Below, one piece after another: positions 25,061 to 33,084 of a DNA stretch of 64,000 nucleotides. The DNA is from an uncultured Flavobacteriales bacterium (GTDB lineage: Bacteria > Bacteroidota > Bacteroidia > Flavobacteriales > Crocinitomicaceae). Made by a program: the position numbers and the translations under genes. Location: the NCBI GenBank assembly GCA_946479285.1, contig CAMLFH010000024.1, forward strand, positions 1-64,000, in the 5' to 3' direction. Each line of letters opens with the position of its first letter. The stretch's first letter is position 1. Under the pieces are notes generated by a model, which was not told the DNA's origin, did no database searches, and saw only the letters and a program-made list of their open reading frames with translations.

Positions 25061-25548
25061 TGAAAAAGGTTTGGATTCCAGTTGCGGTTTTTACCATTCT
25101 CGGTCTTTTGGGTGTTGCCACTTACGGGGTTATTTCGATCTCTAAAAGTGTCAATTACGAAGTGCTGAGTTACGCGGTTCAGTCCTTGGATAATGTCGGG
25201 GTTACGTTTCGGGTTTCCTTCCTTGTTACCAACCCAACGAGCATAAATTTAGAGGTCTGGAATCAGCAGTATGAATTTTATGTAGGCGGTTATAAAATCT
25301 CTGATATTACCTCAACTGCCCGTTATACATTGCTTGCTGACAATTCTTCAGTAATTCCGCTCGATGTCCGCTTTACGTGGGACGACATTCAAAAGAAAGT
25401 CGCTCCCATGTACTCACAATCTTCAACAACTGCTATCGGAGATCTTCCGGTACTGATAAAAGGCAAGCTTTCCGCTAAAACATCCTTCCTGAGAATTTCG
25501 CACGTTCCTGTGCGCTTCAATGGGCGTTTGTGGTGGTTTTTACCCTGA
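25060..25548 (+). CDS. WHy/LEA14-like beta-sandwich protein with N-terminal anchor
   Basis: 162 residues from an ATG overlapping the previous stop (TGATG). N-terminal membrane segment about 4-24, then a beta-sandwich resembling the WHy domain of LEA14-type desiccation proteins: VTNPTSINLEVWNQQY, then the RYTLLADNSSVIPLDV strand pair. Such domains are known in bacteria and archaea but are uncommon in phage structural clusters. It may be a surface or stability protein; function is open. Confidence 0.5.
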   Translation: MKKVWIPVAVFTILGLLGVATYGVISISKSVNYEVLSYAVQSLDNVGVTFRVSFLVTNPTSINLEVWNQQYEFYVGGYKISDITSTARYTLLADNSSVIPLDVRFTWDDIQKKVAPMYSQSSTTAIGDLPVLIKGKLSAKTSFLRISHVPVRFNGRLWWFLP

Positions 25549-25562
25549 TAATACCTAAAGCC

Positions 25563-25997
25563 ATGAAAGGGCTTAGTAAAGAACACATCAACTGCACGTT
25601 CCGGGAATCATTTTTTGCCCTGTGTGTGAAATACAAAATCGCGCCTTGTCAAATGACTATGAGCGTTCGGATTTTGGAAAAAGGAAAGATCATCTTTCAA
25701 CTGTGCCGAAATGGAGTAACAGAAATTGAAATTCCATTGCTCGACATTCTGACCCCGAAAATGGTTGGACTGCGGTTCAGCCCTGAAATACTCGAAAAAT
25801 TATTTAAGACAGTTCACAATGCTTTCATGATGCAAACCAAGTGTGAAAACCCTGCGCGGATTTCCCTTGTGTTCTATCAATCTGAAAAAGCCAATTGCCC
25901 GTGTATCGGAGTTCGACAGGACGAAAAGACACTGCAAGTAATGAAGCTTTCAGATATAATCGAAGCAATTGAACTGGAATCAGAACAACTCAACTAA
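25563..25997 (+). CDS. Hypothetical protein, paralogue of the next gene
   Basis: 144 residues, soluble, mixed alpha/beta, with at least seven Cys. The C-terminal part aligns with the gene at 26010, suggesting tandem duplication; several Cys are missing there. Start at ATG 25563; an earlier in-frame codon at 25530 overlaps the previous gene more than its neighbours do. No family recognised. Confidence 0.5.
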   Translation: MKGLSKEHINCTFRESFFALCVKYKIAPCQMTMSVRILEKGKIIFQLCRNGVTEIEIPLLDILTPKMVGLRFSPEILEKLFKTVHNAFMMQTKCENPARISLVFYQSEKANCPCIGVRQDEKTLQVMKLSDIIEAIELESEQLN

Positions 25998-26009
25998 AAC
26001 ACATAAATC

Positions 26010-26444
26010 ATGATTAATTCAAAAGAAGCACAGGCAATGCTTGTGGACGTGTGCGCAAAAGTAATCCACACACTCGCAGAAGAAAACAGCATCGAAAAAA
26101 CACAATTGAACATTCGCATTGACCTTGAAAATCAAAACGCAAAGCCTGTATTTGCAATTTTCAATCAGTCAAATTTTGTTAAAAAATGCGACCTCAAAAC
26201 AATAATTCACTCCGGTGGCGGTAGTGGATTAGGAATGATAGTCGGAATGTACGTTCGGGATGTGATTAAAAACATTTTCCTTTCGTCCATGAAAGAGTTT
26301 CAGGCTAACGATACAAAAGAGCTGTTTTTACTGCTCTTTGTGAAACAGGAACACGAATCAACTGTACCGCATATTGCGATATACAAGCAAGGCGTAAAAA
26401 TGGATGCTTTGCCCGTATCGCAGTTGATCGGCGTAGAACACTAA
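26010..26444 (+). CDS. Hypothetical protein, paralogue of the previous gene
   Basis: 144 residues, soluble. A Gly/Ser-rich loop (HSGGGSGLGMIVGMYV, about 67-82) interrupts an alpha/beta fold. The C-terminal 50 residues resemble the gene at 25563, and length is identical. Role unknown. It lies 12 bases after its paralogue, both in the same transcript. Confidence 0.5.
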   Translation: MINSKEAQAMLVDVCAKVIHTLAEENSIEKTQLNIRIDLENQNAKPVFAIFNQSNFVKKCDLKTIIHSGGGSGLGMIVGMYVRDVIKNIFLSSMKEFQANDTKELFLLLFVKQEHESTVPHIAIYKQGVKMDALPVSQLIGVEH

Positions 26445-26456
26445 CACCTAAAAGCA

Positions 26457-26735
26457 ATGAGTGAAAATCTTTGGGATAATGTAAAACAGAGTGTCATGCT
26501 TATCCTTATCGGAGCAGTCTTTTCAGTTGTGCCGTTCTATTTCCAAACGAGCGCCATGACCGAACAGAATCACCAGACCAACATCGTCCAACAGCAGGAA
26601 ATCAGTACAACCCTGACACGAATTCAGAATCTTGAATTACAAGGTGCGGTTGACGACACGGAAATAAATCAGATTAAAGAAAGTCTTCAAAGAATAGAAA
26701 AGAAAATAGACCGTCTTATTGAATCTGGGAAATAG
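26457..26735 (+). CDS. Small anchored coiled-coil protein (holin-like plan)
   Basis: 92 residues. One membrane segment at about 12-29 is followed by a heptad-rich coiled coil to the C-terminus. Small size, a single anchor and position next to the wall hydrolases fit a holin or spanin-like lysis helper, but no family is recognised. It ends the dense cluster and is followed by the structured spacer at 26817. Confidence 0.5.
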   Translation: MSENLWDNVKQSVMLILIGAVFSVVPFYFQTSAMTEQNHQTNIVQQQEISTTLTRIQNLELQGAVDDTEINQIKESLQRIEKKIDRLIESGK

Positions 26736-26816
26736 AAAATAGCTGTACGCTAATTCAAAGTACCATTTAGCTATAATGTTAGTTATTGAACAAGAGGATT
26801 CAGTATTTTTTAGGTA

Positions 26817-26927
26817 GCCTTTTGCCCACATAGGGATATTGGGGAGAGCAAAAGGCAAAGGCGGGAACAGAACAGTGCAAAAGTTTGGATAAAGACACCC
26901 TTTGGACACGTTCACAGCTCCCGCCTT
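26817..26927 (+). ncRNA. Structured spacer with two long stems
   Basis: GCCTTTTGC (26817-26825) pairs perfectly with GCAAAAGGC (26848-26856), and AAGGCGGGA (26858-26866) with TCCCGCCTT (26919-26927); smaller stems lie inside the second loop. There is no T run and no ORF. It may be a small RNA, 5' leader of the DUF2272 gene, or a packaging signal. Confidence 0.35.
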
Positions 26928-26969
26928 CTTCTTTTCCTTCGGAAATCACATTTGTTACCACCAAAATTA

Positions 26970-27626
26970 ATGAAAACAAGTCGTATCATACTGATTTCGA
27001 GTGTTGTCATTTTATTAAGTACCGGAATCGGTGTTGCACTTTACTTCTATTTCAATAGCAATTCATTTAAAAAACGGCTGATTCGATTAGCTAAGGGTGA
27101 AGCTTCGAAATGGGATGCAATCACGGAACTTTCACAAAGGGCAAGTGATTTTCTCATTGAATACTGGAAATCGGTAGGAATTAGCTTCTCCGAAAACCAA
27201 ATGCAGAGTTCTTCGGTTCAATCCACTTATCCATGGTCGAGCGCATTTATTTCATGGCTCTTTTATAAGTCAGGTGCAAAAGATCAATTTCCTTATGCCA
27301 GTTCACATGCAGGGTACTTTCAAAAAGCCAAAGCAAACCGCACCAACAAGAACGCACCATTAAGAGGATTCAGAGTTTCAGAATACGCTCCTAAAATCGG
27401 TGATTTGGTAGTATATACCCGCGAAGATGGCAAAGGCTATGAAACCAGTGGTTATTTCGCTTCACATGGTGAATTAGTCATTGAAACAGGAAAAAACTAC
27501 ATCAAGGCGATTGGTGGAAACGTCAGTAACAAAGTGAAGATCTCCACCTACAAAACAGACCAAAACGGGAAACTGGCAGGGAACAACGCCCCGTTTTTTA
27601 TGGTCATTCAAAACAATATCAAATAA
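26970..27626 (+). CDS. DUF2272-type cell-wall hydrolase with N-terminal anchor
   Basis: 218 residues. Membrane segment at about 5-25, then a domain resembling DUF2272 with YPWSSAFISWLFYKSG (about 77-92), a GDLVVYTR strand and a GGNVSN segment. In the NlpC/P60-like fold the equivalent nucleophile is usually Cys; here it is Ser in PWSSAF, as in DUF2272. ATG 26970 is chosen over a TTG six codons earlier. It is the second wall enzyme of the element and starts a new cluster after the structured spacer. Confidence 0.65.
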   Translation: MKTSRIILISSVVILLSTGIGVALYFYFNSNSFKKRLIRLAKGEASKWDAITELSQRASDFLIEYWKSVGISFSENQMQSSSVQSTYPWSSAFISWLFYKSGAKDQFPYASSHAGYFQKAKANRTNKNAPLRGFRVSEYAPKIGDLVVYTREDGKGYETSGYFASHGELVIETGKNYIKAIGGNVSNKVKISTYKTDQNGKLAGNNAPFFMVIQNNIK

Positions 27627-27642
27627 TCCTAAATCAATCATC

Positions 27643-27837
27643 ATGGCAACAAATAAAAAGAAATCAGCCAGCAATTCTAAAGGTTTTCGAGTTTCCTATT
27701 CCGTGTTATTGCATACAGGAAAGTGGAAAAGAGATGTAACCGCAATAGTTTATAAAACAAGACAAGAAGCACAACGATATGCAGACCAATTGAACAGGGG
27801 AAAAAGTACAAGAAACGCCCGTGTTAGAAACGCATAA
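27643..27837 (+). CDS. Small basic protein (64 aa)
   Basis: 64 residues, about 30 percent Lys/Arg, with Lys/Arg-rich ends and a beta-strand/helix core like a small RNA- or DNA-binding protein. It lies 16 bases after the DUF2272 gene. Condensation of the packaged genome is one possibility; no family recognised. Confidence 0.55.
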   Translation: MATNKKKSASNSKGFRVSYSVLLHTGKWKRDVTAIVYKTRQEAQRYADQLNRGKSTRNARVRNA

Positions 27838-27864
27838 AGTAATAACAACTTAAATCAATTCATC

Positions 27865-28953
27865 ATGAAAAAATTAATCGTAATCCTCACTGGAGGTGGA
27901 GCGCGAGGAGCGTTCCAAGTTGGCGCATGGCAGCGCATCTTAAAAGACGGAATCAATTTCGGAAACGGACAAGAAAAGCCAGGCATTCCACACGCTGTTT
28001 TCGGAGTGTCGGCAGGCGCACTAAATGGTGCAATGATCGCCATGGGAAAAAACAAAGAACTCATGGAGCTTTGGAACCACATAGCGGGACGACCAGAAGA
28101 AATCTTTGTAAGTGACTTTCTAAAAACTGAGAACAACAAAACCACACTTGATACGGAACGACTAGGGAAATTTCTATTATCCGACATAAATGCGTTTCAA
28201 AAAGTGGGGTTGTTGTTCAAAGGAACACGTGAAAAAGTACTGCAAAAGATCATTGACAAATTAAAGACGCTAACCGCAGTTGCGGACAATACACCGCTGT
28301 TTGAGAAAGTACAGCTTTTGGTACAGCTAAAAGACATCAAGAGCGAAGTTTTCCAAGCGGGGTTCGTATCACTGACGGACGGGAACTATTACAGCGCAAA
28401 GCACACGGATTATCGTGATAATTTCGAGTTCCAAAAGGCTGTATTAGCGTCTTCCACTATGCCCTTGATCTGGTCACCCGTTGATCGCATTTCGACTACT
28501 CAATTTGAGACGTCGAACCTCATTGATGGTGGATTAAGAAACATTAATCCGCTTGGCGATGCAGTGCAATACGTGTTGAATCAATCCGATTCGGACGAAT
28601 ACCATTTTTTGATCATTTCGACCCGCACGGGCTTAATTCCGACCATGAAAGAAAAACCGAATATCCTGAATGTAATTCAGCGAAGCATCTACGATATTGC
28701 ATTAAGCGAGATTGGCGATACTGATACAAGTGAATTTTTGCGGGTTAATCGATTGGTAAAACAAGCGGAACTGAAAAATGTCGAATTGCTTTCTGAAAAC
28801 GGACGCAAGCTCCGACGATTCAAAGTGAAAATTATCGAACCGTTACGCGAACTTTCAGGAGCGTTGGACTTTTCACGTTCCATGGTCATGGATTCGTATT
28901 TACACGGGTATTTGTGCGCTCAATCGGTGGTGAATTCACCCGATTGGGAATAG
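27865..28953 (+). CDS. Patatin-like phospholipase
   Basis: 362 residues with the patatin layout: oxyanion-hole Gly motif GGGARG (10-15), nucleophile elbow G47-VSA-G51 with catalytic Ser49, and catalytic Asp221 in the DGG motif. Patatins hydrolyse acyl chains of membrane lipids. There is no signal peptide. In a membrane-containing phage it could help breach or remodel host membranes, or be cargo. Some defence systems use patatin effectors, but no sensor gene lies beside it. It ends the rightward structural arm and is followed by a terminator. Confidence 0.85.
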   Translation: MKKLIVILTGGGARGAFQVGAWQRILKDGINFGNGQEKPGIPHAVFGVSAGALNGAMIAMGKNKELMELWNHIAGRPEEIFVSDFLKTENNKTTLDTERLGKFLLSDINAFQKVGLLFKGTREKVLQKIIDKLKTLTAVADNTPLFEKVQLLVQLKDIKSEVFQAGFVSLTDGNYYSAKHTDYRDNFEFQKAVLASSTMPLIWSPVDRISTTQFETSNLIDGGLRNINPLGDAVQYVLNQSDSDEYHFLIISTRTGLIPTMKEKPNILNVIQRSIYDIALSEIGDTDTSEFLRVNRLVKQAELKNVELLSENGRKLRRFKVKIIEPLRELSGALDFSRSMVMDSYLHGYLCAQSVVNSPDWE

Positions 28954-28978
28954 TAAACCCACCACCCTAAAATGTTCA

Positions 28979-29017
28979 CGCTGAATCGCTTATAAATACA
29001 GGGGTTCAGCGTTTTTT
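28979..29017 (+). terminator. Terminator after the patatin gene
   Basis: CGCTGAA (28979-28985) pairs with TTCAGCG (29005-29011), followed by TTTTTT. It separates the structural arm from the integration genes. Confidence 0.6.
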
Positions 29018-29197
29018 ATAAACTTTTTTCGAAATGGGGTGGGTCGGAGTTGTAGAATTTTATTTCCATTGTAATGAAAACAGCTTTAAAACTGTATTTA
29101 AAACGCTCAAATGCTCGTAAATACAACGTATGTGGTACAAGTAAAAATAACGCTTGTACGGGTTCTAAAAAGGGGATTAACGCTAAAAGTTATTCCC

Positions 29198-29398
29198 ATG
29201 GAATCATTTTCTAAACATCGCATTGAACTTGCGAAAGAGAAGCTACGGGAAAAACTTTCGTTTCAATATGTTTCGAAACTTCCCGCATACAGAAATATAA
29301 CTAAAGCACAGTATGAAAAGTTGATTGCAAACATTGAAGCAATTAGCTTGGCTCTACTGGAAACAATTGCAAATTCTAATAACTTGAATCATGGATAA
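29198..29398 (+). CDS. Small protein upstream of the recombinase
   Basis: 66 residues, helical and basic, no membrane segment. It overlaps the recombinase start by 8 bases, which suggests translational coupling and a role with it, such as directionality factor or repressor. Start at ATG 29198; an in-frame ATG at 29111 would add 29 residues with atypical composition. No family recognised. Confidence 0.45.
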   Translation: MESFSKHRIELAKEKLREKLSFQYVSKLPAYRNITKAQYEKLIANIEAISLALLETIANSNNLNHG

Positions 29399-30980
29399 TT
29401 TAAGTGTGTTTAATCACTTCGCTCCGAAATCAACCGATAACGCACAGCTTGCAAAAACTGCGGTAATTTATACCCGCGTTTCGCATTCATCGCAAGAAGA
29501 TAACACCAGTTTGGAATCTCAGCGCAAACGATGCGAAGAATACGCAAGTGCGAATGGATTTAGCGTAGTCGAATATTTTGGCGGAACGCATGAATCCGCA
29601 AAAACCGACGACCGAAAAGAGTTCAACCGAATGCTCACATTTGTGAAGCGAAACAAACGGGTGAATTACATACTCGTTTACAGCTACGAACGTTTTTCAC
29701 GCACAGGAGCAGACGGAATGAAGATTGCACAAGATTTACAAAAGCAATACAAAGTAACCACGCTTTCCGTATCACAGGGAATTGACCCTAGCACTATTAC
29801 GGGAGAGTTTCAACGCAACATTATGCTTTTATTCGGTCATTTGGATAACCAAATGAGAAAGGATAAAACAGTTAGCGGAATGCGTGAACTGGTTGAAAAG
29901 GGTTACACCCCTTATTCCATTCCAAAAGGGTACGTGAACTTGAACAAAGGTTCAAAAGCGGTTGACCAAAAAATTGTACTTAACGACGAAGGGAAGTTAT
30001 TGCGTAAAGCATTCATTTGGAAAGCAGATAAACAAATGCGCAACTGCGAAATTATTCAACGGTTGAACGCTCTTGGTTTGAAACTGGACGACCGACGATT
30101 GTGCGAAATTCTGGCGAACCCATACTATTGCGGAATCATGGTTTCAAAGCTAGTTCCAAACAAAGTGATTGAAGGAAAACACGAACCAATGATTTCACGG
30201 GAAATCTTCCTAAAGGTTAACAATATCGTTGCTGACAATCGAACACATCCCGTTTCACACAAAGCAGAGGACGAAAATTTGCCCCTAAAACGCTTTTCTC
30301 ATTGTTCTGAATGCAATGCACCAATGACAGGTTATATTGTCCGTAAAAAGAATCTATGGTATTACAAATGCAGAACAAAAGGGTGTAACACCAACAAGAG
30401 TGCAAAACAGCTTCACGACCACTTTAAAACGCTGATTTCAGAGTTTGAAGTAAATCCACAACAAACGGAACTTATCCAACTTGGTATTGCATCAATGTAC
30501 GGCGTGTTCTTTGAAGAAATAAATGAAAATCAAAAACTGTACAATTCGAAGATTTCGGAACTGAAAAATAAGATAGAATCTGCAGAAGAGAAGTTGGTAA
30601 CGGGCGTAATTGATAGACCGATGTTTGACAAATTCAAAGATAAATTCAGCGATGAAATGAACAAAGTGGAGAATTTACTGATACAAATCAAGCGCGGGAG
30701 TTCTAACCTCGAAAAGTGTTTAAAATTGGTAGTCAAATATTGTCAGAAACCCTTAGTATGGTGGGAAAACGCTTCGATTGGTGATAGAATGATTTTTCAA
30801 AATATTGTATTCCCTGACGGAATCATCTATGATCGAAAAAACGATAGAGTTCTAACCCCTCGAGTGAATTCTTATTTTCAACCAATCCCGCATTTGGAGG
30901 GCGTTATAAAGGGAAAGAAAAACGGGGATAGTATCAAATTTGATGCTATCCCCGCTTGTGTGACCCCGGAGAGATTCTAA
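29391..30980 (+). CDS. Large serine recombinase (integrase)
   Basis: 529 residues in the usual order: resolvase domain with Ser31 in YTRVSHSSQ and the QRKRCEEYA segment, recombinase domain about 190-310, a zinc ribbon (CSECNAPM ... CRTKGC, about 304-330) and a coiled coil after it. The last codons overlap the 3' end of tRNA-Arg on the other strand, so the attachment site likely lies there. It is the only integrase in the window. Length is normal. Confidence 0.9.
   Translation: MDNLSVFNHFAPKSTDNAQLAKTAVIYTRVSHSSQEDNTSLESQRKRCEEYASANGFSVVEYFGGTHESAKTDDRKEFNRMLTFVKRNKRVNYILVYSYERFSRTGADGMKIAQDLQKQYKVTTLSVSQGIDPSTITGEFQRNIMLLFGHLDNQMRKDKTVSGMRELVEKGYTPYSIPKGYVNLNKGSKAVDQKIVLNDEGKLLRKAFIWKADKQMRNCEIIQRLNALGLKLDDRRLCEILANPYYCGIMVSKLVPNKVIEGKHEPMISREIFLKVNNIVADNRTHPVSHKAEDENLPLKRFSHCSECNAPMTGYIVRKKNLWYYKCRTKGCNTNKSAKQLHDHFKTLISEFEVNPQQTELIQLGIASMYGVFFEEINENQKLYNSKISELKNKIESAEEKLVTGVIDRPMFDKFKDKFSDEMNKVENLLIQIKRGSSNLEKCLKLVVKYCQKPLVWWENASIGDRMIFQNIVFPDGIIYDRKNDRVLTPRVNSYFQPIPHLEGVIKGKKNGDSIKFDAIPACVTPERF
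30923..30954 (-). terminator. tRNA-Arg terminator inside the recombinase 3' end
   Basis: The near-perfect palindrome CGGGGATAGTATCAAA/TTTGATGCTATCCCCG is followed on the minus strand by a GTTTTTC tract. It lies 7 bases beyond the tRNA 3' end and within recombinase codons, so the coding sequence doubles as a terminator for the opposite-strand tRNA. Confidence 0.55.
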
Positions 30981-31034
30981 CTCCCGACCGCTGGAGCCGA
31001 AATCCAGTGCTCTATACAGCTGAGCTACGGAGCC
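30961..31034 (-). tRNA. trnR: tRNA-Arg (TCG), probable attachment site
   Basis: Minus-strand 74-mer folds as a cloverleaf: acceptor GGCTCCG pairs with CGGGGTC (two G-U), anticodon stem CTGGA/TCCAG with loop TTTCGGC, giving anticodon TCG. CCA is not encoded. The T loop reads TTAGAAT where TTCGAAT is near-universal, so the conserved C56 is replaced by A. The 3' half overlaps the end of the recombinase gene and was probably supplied by the integrated element. Confidence 0.85.
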
Positions 31035-31159
31035 TTTTGCTAATTAAAGCCGGACAAAGTTAATTTTTATTTTCTAATAGTAACATTGATCAATGTCTTA
31101 CAACTTCTGTTTTATAACTTCTTTAGCCTTTTTAACTTTCCGGAAAACCTCAGCACTTG

Positions 31160-31528
31160 TTACTGATCGGCCGGTTCCCACAACTCGATTTTGGTGCCAT
31201 CGGCATCGAGGATGTGGACGAATTTTCCGAAGTCGTAAACAGCTACGTCGTCTAAGATCGTGACGCCGTTTGCTTTGAACTTTTCCAGAAGTCCTTCCAG
31301 GTTCTGCACTTTGTAATTGATCATGAATTCCTTTTTTGACGGATCAAAATGGCCGCTTTCTGTGTTGAAGGGTTTCCATTGAAGACCTTCCAGGCTTGCA
31401 GAACCCCAATCGTTGAAGGAAATTCCTAAGTTTTCGGTGTACCACTTTTTGGTTTCATCCAGGTTATCCGAATAGAAGAAAACTCCTCCTATTCCAATTA
31501 CTTTGGGTTCATTCTTATTATCATTCAT
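31160..31528 (-). CDS. VOC (glyoxalase/bleomycin resistance) family protein
   Basis: 122 residues with the paired beta-alpha-beta-beta-beta modules of the VOC superfamily: GIGGVFFYSDN near the start and HILDADGTKIELWEP at the end. It could bind a metal and small ligand; the substrate is unknown. ATG at 31528 is chosen because upstream residues look non-coding. Single gene, first on the chromosome side of the tRNA. Confidence 0.75.
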   Translation of the reverse strand: MNDNKNEPKVIGIGGVFFYSDNLDETKKWYTENLGISFNDWGSASLEGLQWKPFNTESGHFDPSKKEFMINYKVQNLEGLLEKFKANGVTILDDVAVYDFGKFVHILDADGTKIELWEPADQ

Positions 31529-31707
31529 ATGCGTAAATTTTCTATCAAAGATATGTGCAGTACCAGGCGATCCAGCACAATGGTCAGCGAATATATGGGT
31601 TTTCACGCAGACCCCGAAATAGTCGGGACAGGTCTCATGAATCAGGCAGATTTGCAACTTTGGTGCTCGGTTTAACCGAATCCCAAAATCAGTCTCCGGA
31701 TCTGTTA

Positions 31708-32064
31708 TTACTTCAATCGTTTATAGACTTGCTTTACCTTCTTTTCTCTTAGGGAAGAGAAGATTAACTGATCATCCGTGATGCCAATTACCCGATAAGT
31801 TTCCTCCTTCCCAAAAATATCTGTGAGATAAAGATTATCTGATTTCACCTGAAACTTAAACCGATAAATGGTATCGCCACGACTAAAAAACAGGGCGGTT
31901 GAATCAGCTGCAAACTCGATTTTAGGATAATTAATGGCATGTGTTTCATTTTCCAGAACCCATTCTCCAAACAATTTTTCGGAAGAAACAAAACTGTTTT
32001 TAGACATGCTCCCACATCCAATTAAGAAGCATAAGGCAAAAAGTACAAAGAGGCAATTCTTCAT
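31708..32064 (-). CDS. Small lipocalin-like lipoprotein
   Basis: 118 residues with a lipoprotein signal ending LIGC, then a beta-rich domain (WVLENETHA, LFFSRGDTIYRFKF) resembling lipocalin-like domains common in Bacteroidota lipoproteins. It lies 3 bases after the barrel-like gene upstream and is likely co-transcribed with it. Role unknown. Confidence 0.65.
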   Translation of the reverse strand: MKNCLFVLFALCFLIGCGSMSKNSFVSSEKLFGEWVLENETHAINYPKIEFAADSTALFFSRGDTIYRFKFQVKSDNLYLTDIFGKEETYRVIGITDDQLIFSSLREKKVKQVYKRLK

Positions 32065-32067
32065 AGA

Positions 32068-32754
32068 TTATTTTCCGGGTTTAATAGCGTATCCAACTGT
32101 TACAAAACAGGAAAGCCCGGAAAGTCCGCCTATCTTATTGGAAGATGGAACCAGGTTATTTTGATGTCCGGGCCCGAACCATGTTTTGCGCCATTTATCT
32201 TTGGTGAGATCGTAACCATATTCTGCACAAACTGACAGGGCAATCCGTCCGAGTCTTACTTTTGGCTGTAGAGAAACTTTCGGCGCAAAATACCGGTTTC
32301 GCTGATTGATTCCGGCATCAGTTATTAAAAGCTGGCCTGCATCAAAACCAAAGTTTGCTATAAGGTCCAGGTTTTTAGCATTTCTTAGCAGGTCAAACCC
32401 CAGGAAGGTGAACCCCACATTGAAACCGGTTGATTTTGCTGTTGAGCTGTCGGTGAGATTGATTTTCTGAGGCAGATAGACACAAAACTGCAGGTTACTG
32501 ACATAGTCCCTATTTCCAAAAGATGCTACAAGCGTAATTCCAGCTCCCACATACTGAAGCGGTGAAGACATTTTAAAATCCGAAAAGGTATTGTATTTCT
32601 TGTCGAAATTCGAAGCAAATTGCGGGCGGTTCAAAATTCGAAACCCATAGATCAGATCTATTGATGGAATTCTTGAGTCACTATTCAAGCTGTCATTTTG
32701 CCCCAGACAGGAAAAGCTACAACTCATTATTATAAAGGCGATATAGAGTTTCAC
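32068..32754 (-). CDS. Outer-membrane beta-barrel-like protein
   Basis: 228 residues from a GTG at 32754, giving a signal peptide (KLYIAFIIMSCSFSCLGQ). The rest alternates aromatic and polar residues as in outer-membrane barrels (PQFASNF, FGFDAGQLL, FVTVGYAIKPGK). A TTG at 32805 would extend the N-terminus. It probably forms a two-gene operon with the lipoprotein. Confidence 0.6.
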   Translation of the reverse strand: MKLYIAFIIMSCSFSCLGQNDSLNSDSRIPSIDLIYGFRILNRPQFASNFDKKYNTFSDFKMSSPLQYVGAGITLVASFGNRDYVSNLQFCVYLPQKINLTDSSTAKSTGFNVGFTFLGFDLLRNAKNLDLIANFGFDAGQLLITDAGINQRNRYFAPKVSLQPKVRLGRIALSVCAEYGYDLTKDKWRKTWFGPGHQNNLVPSSNKIGGLSGLSCFVTVGYAIKPGK

Positions 32755-33084
32755 CCTGTGAATGTAGGAATAAAATAGCGAGATCAATTGATCTGTGAAA
32801 TTCAAAACTGATCCTTTTGGTTTTCCAGCATAATCTAATTAAAATGTGAATTTTACCTTGCAATTACTCATCAAACGTTACTAAAGACACATTTTCAATT
32901 ATTCGGAAACAACCTTATTCTTACTTAAGTCCTTACGCTAGCTAATTCAGACTAAATTCTCTTTATTCGCCTCTATCTATTTCCTGTTTTCTTAATGAAA
33001 GATCTTTCCAATCGTAACCTTTGTTTTTCATACCTTTGTACCCATTAAACTTTAAATAAACCGTTTCGAACAAAGACTTTGATC

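Larger units (their letters stand above)
9446..30980. mobile_element. Putative tailless (membrane-containing) prophage
   Basis: Two divergent gene arms end with a large serine recombinase abutting tRNA-Arg. The arms hold a FtsK/HerA-type ATPase, a beta-rich capsid candidate, more than ten small single-pass membrane proteins, two peptidoglycan hydrolases and a zincin. I see no terminase, portal, tail, relaxase or conjugation genes. This set fits non-tailed phages of the PRD1/PM2/FLiP type, but no gene is an obvious homologue of a named one, so the call rests on layout. The right end is at the tRNA; the left end is uncertain and could include the ars region, since a matching tRNA fragment was not found. 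A non-viral integrative element is the alternative. Confidence 0.55.

Noticed and set aside
9446..30980. Conjugative or type IV secretion element
   Set aside because: No relaxase, coupling protein or transfer genes; wall hydrolases and capsid candidate point to a virus.
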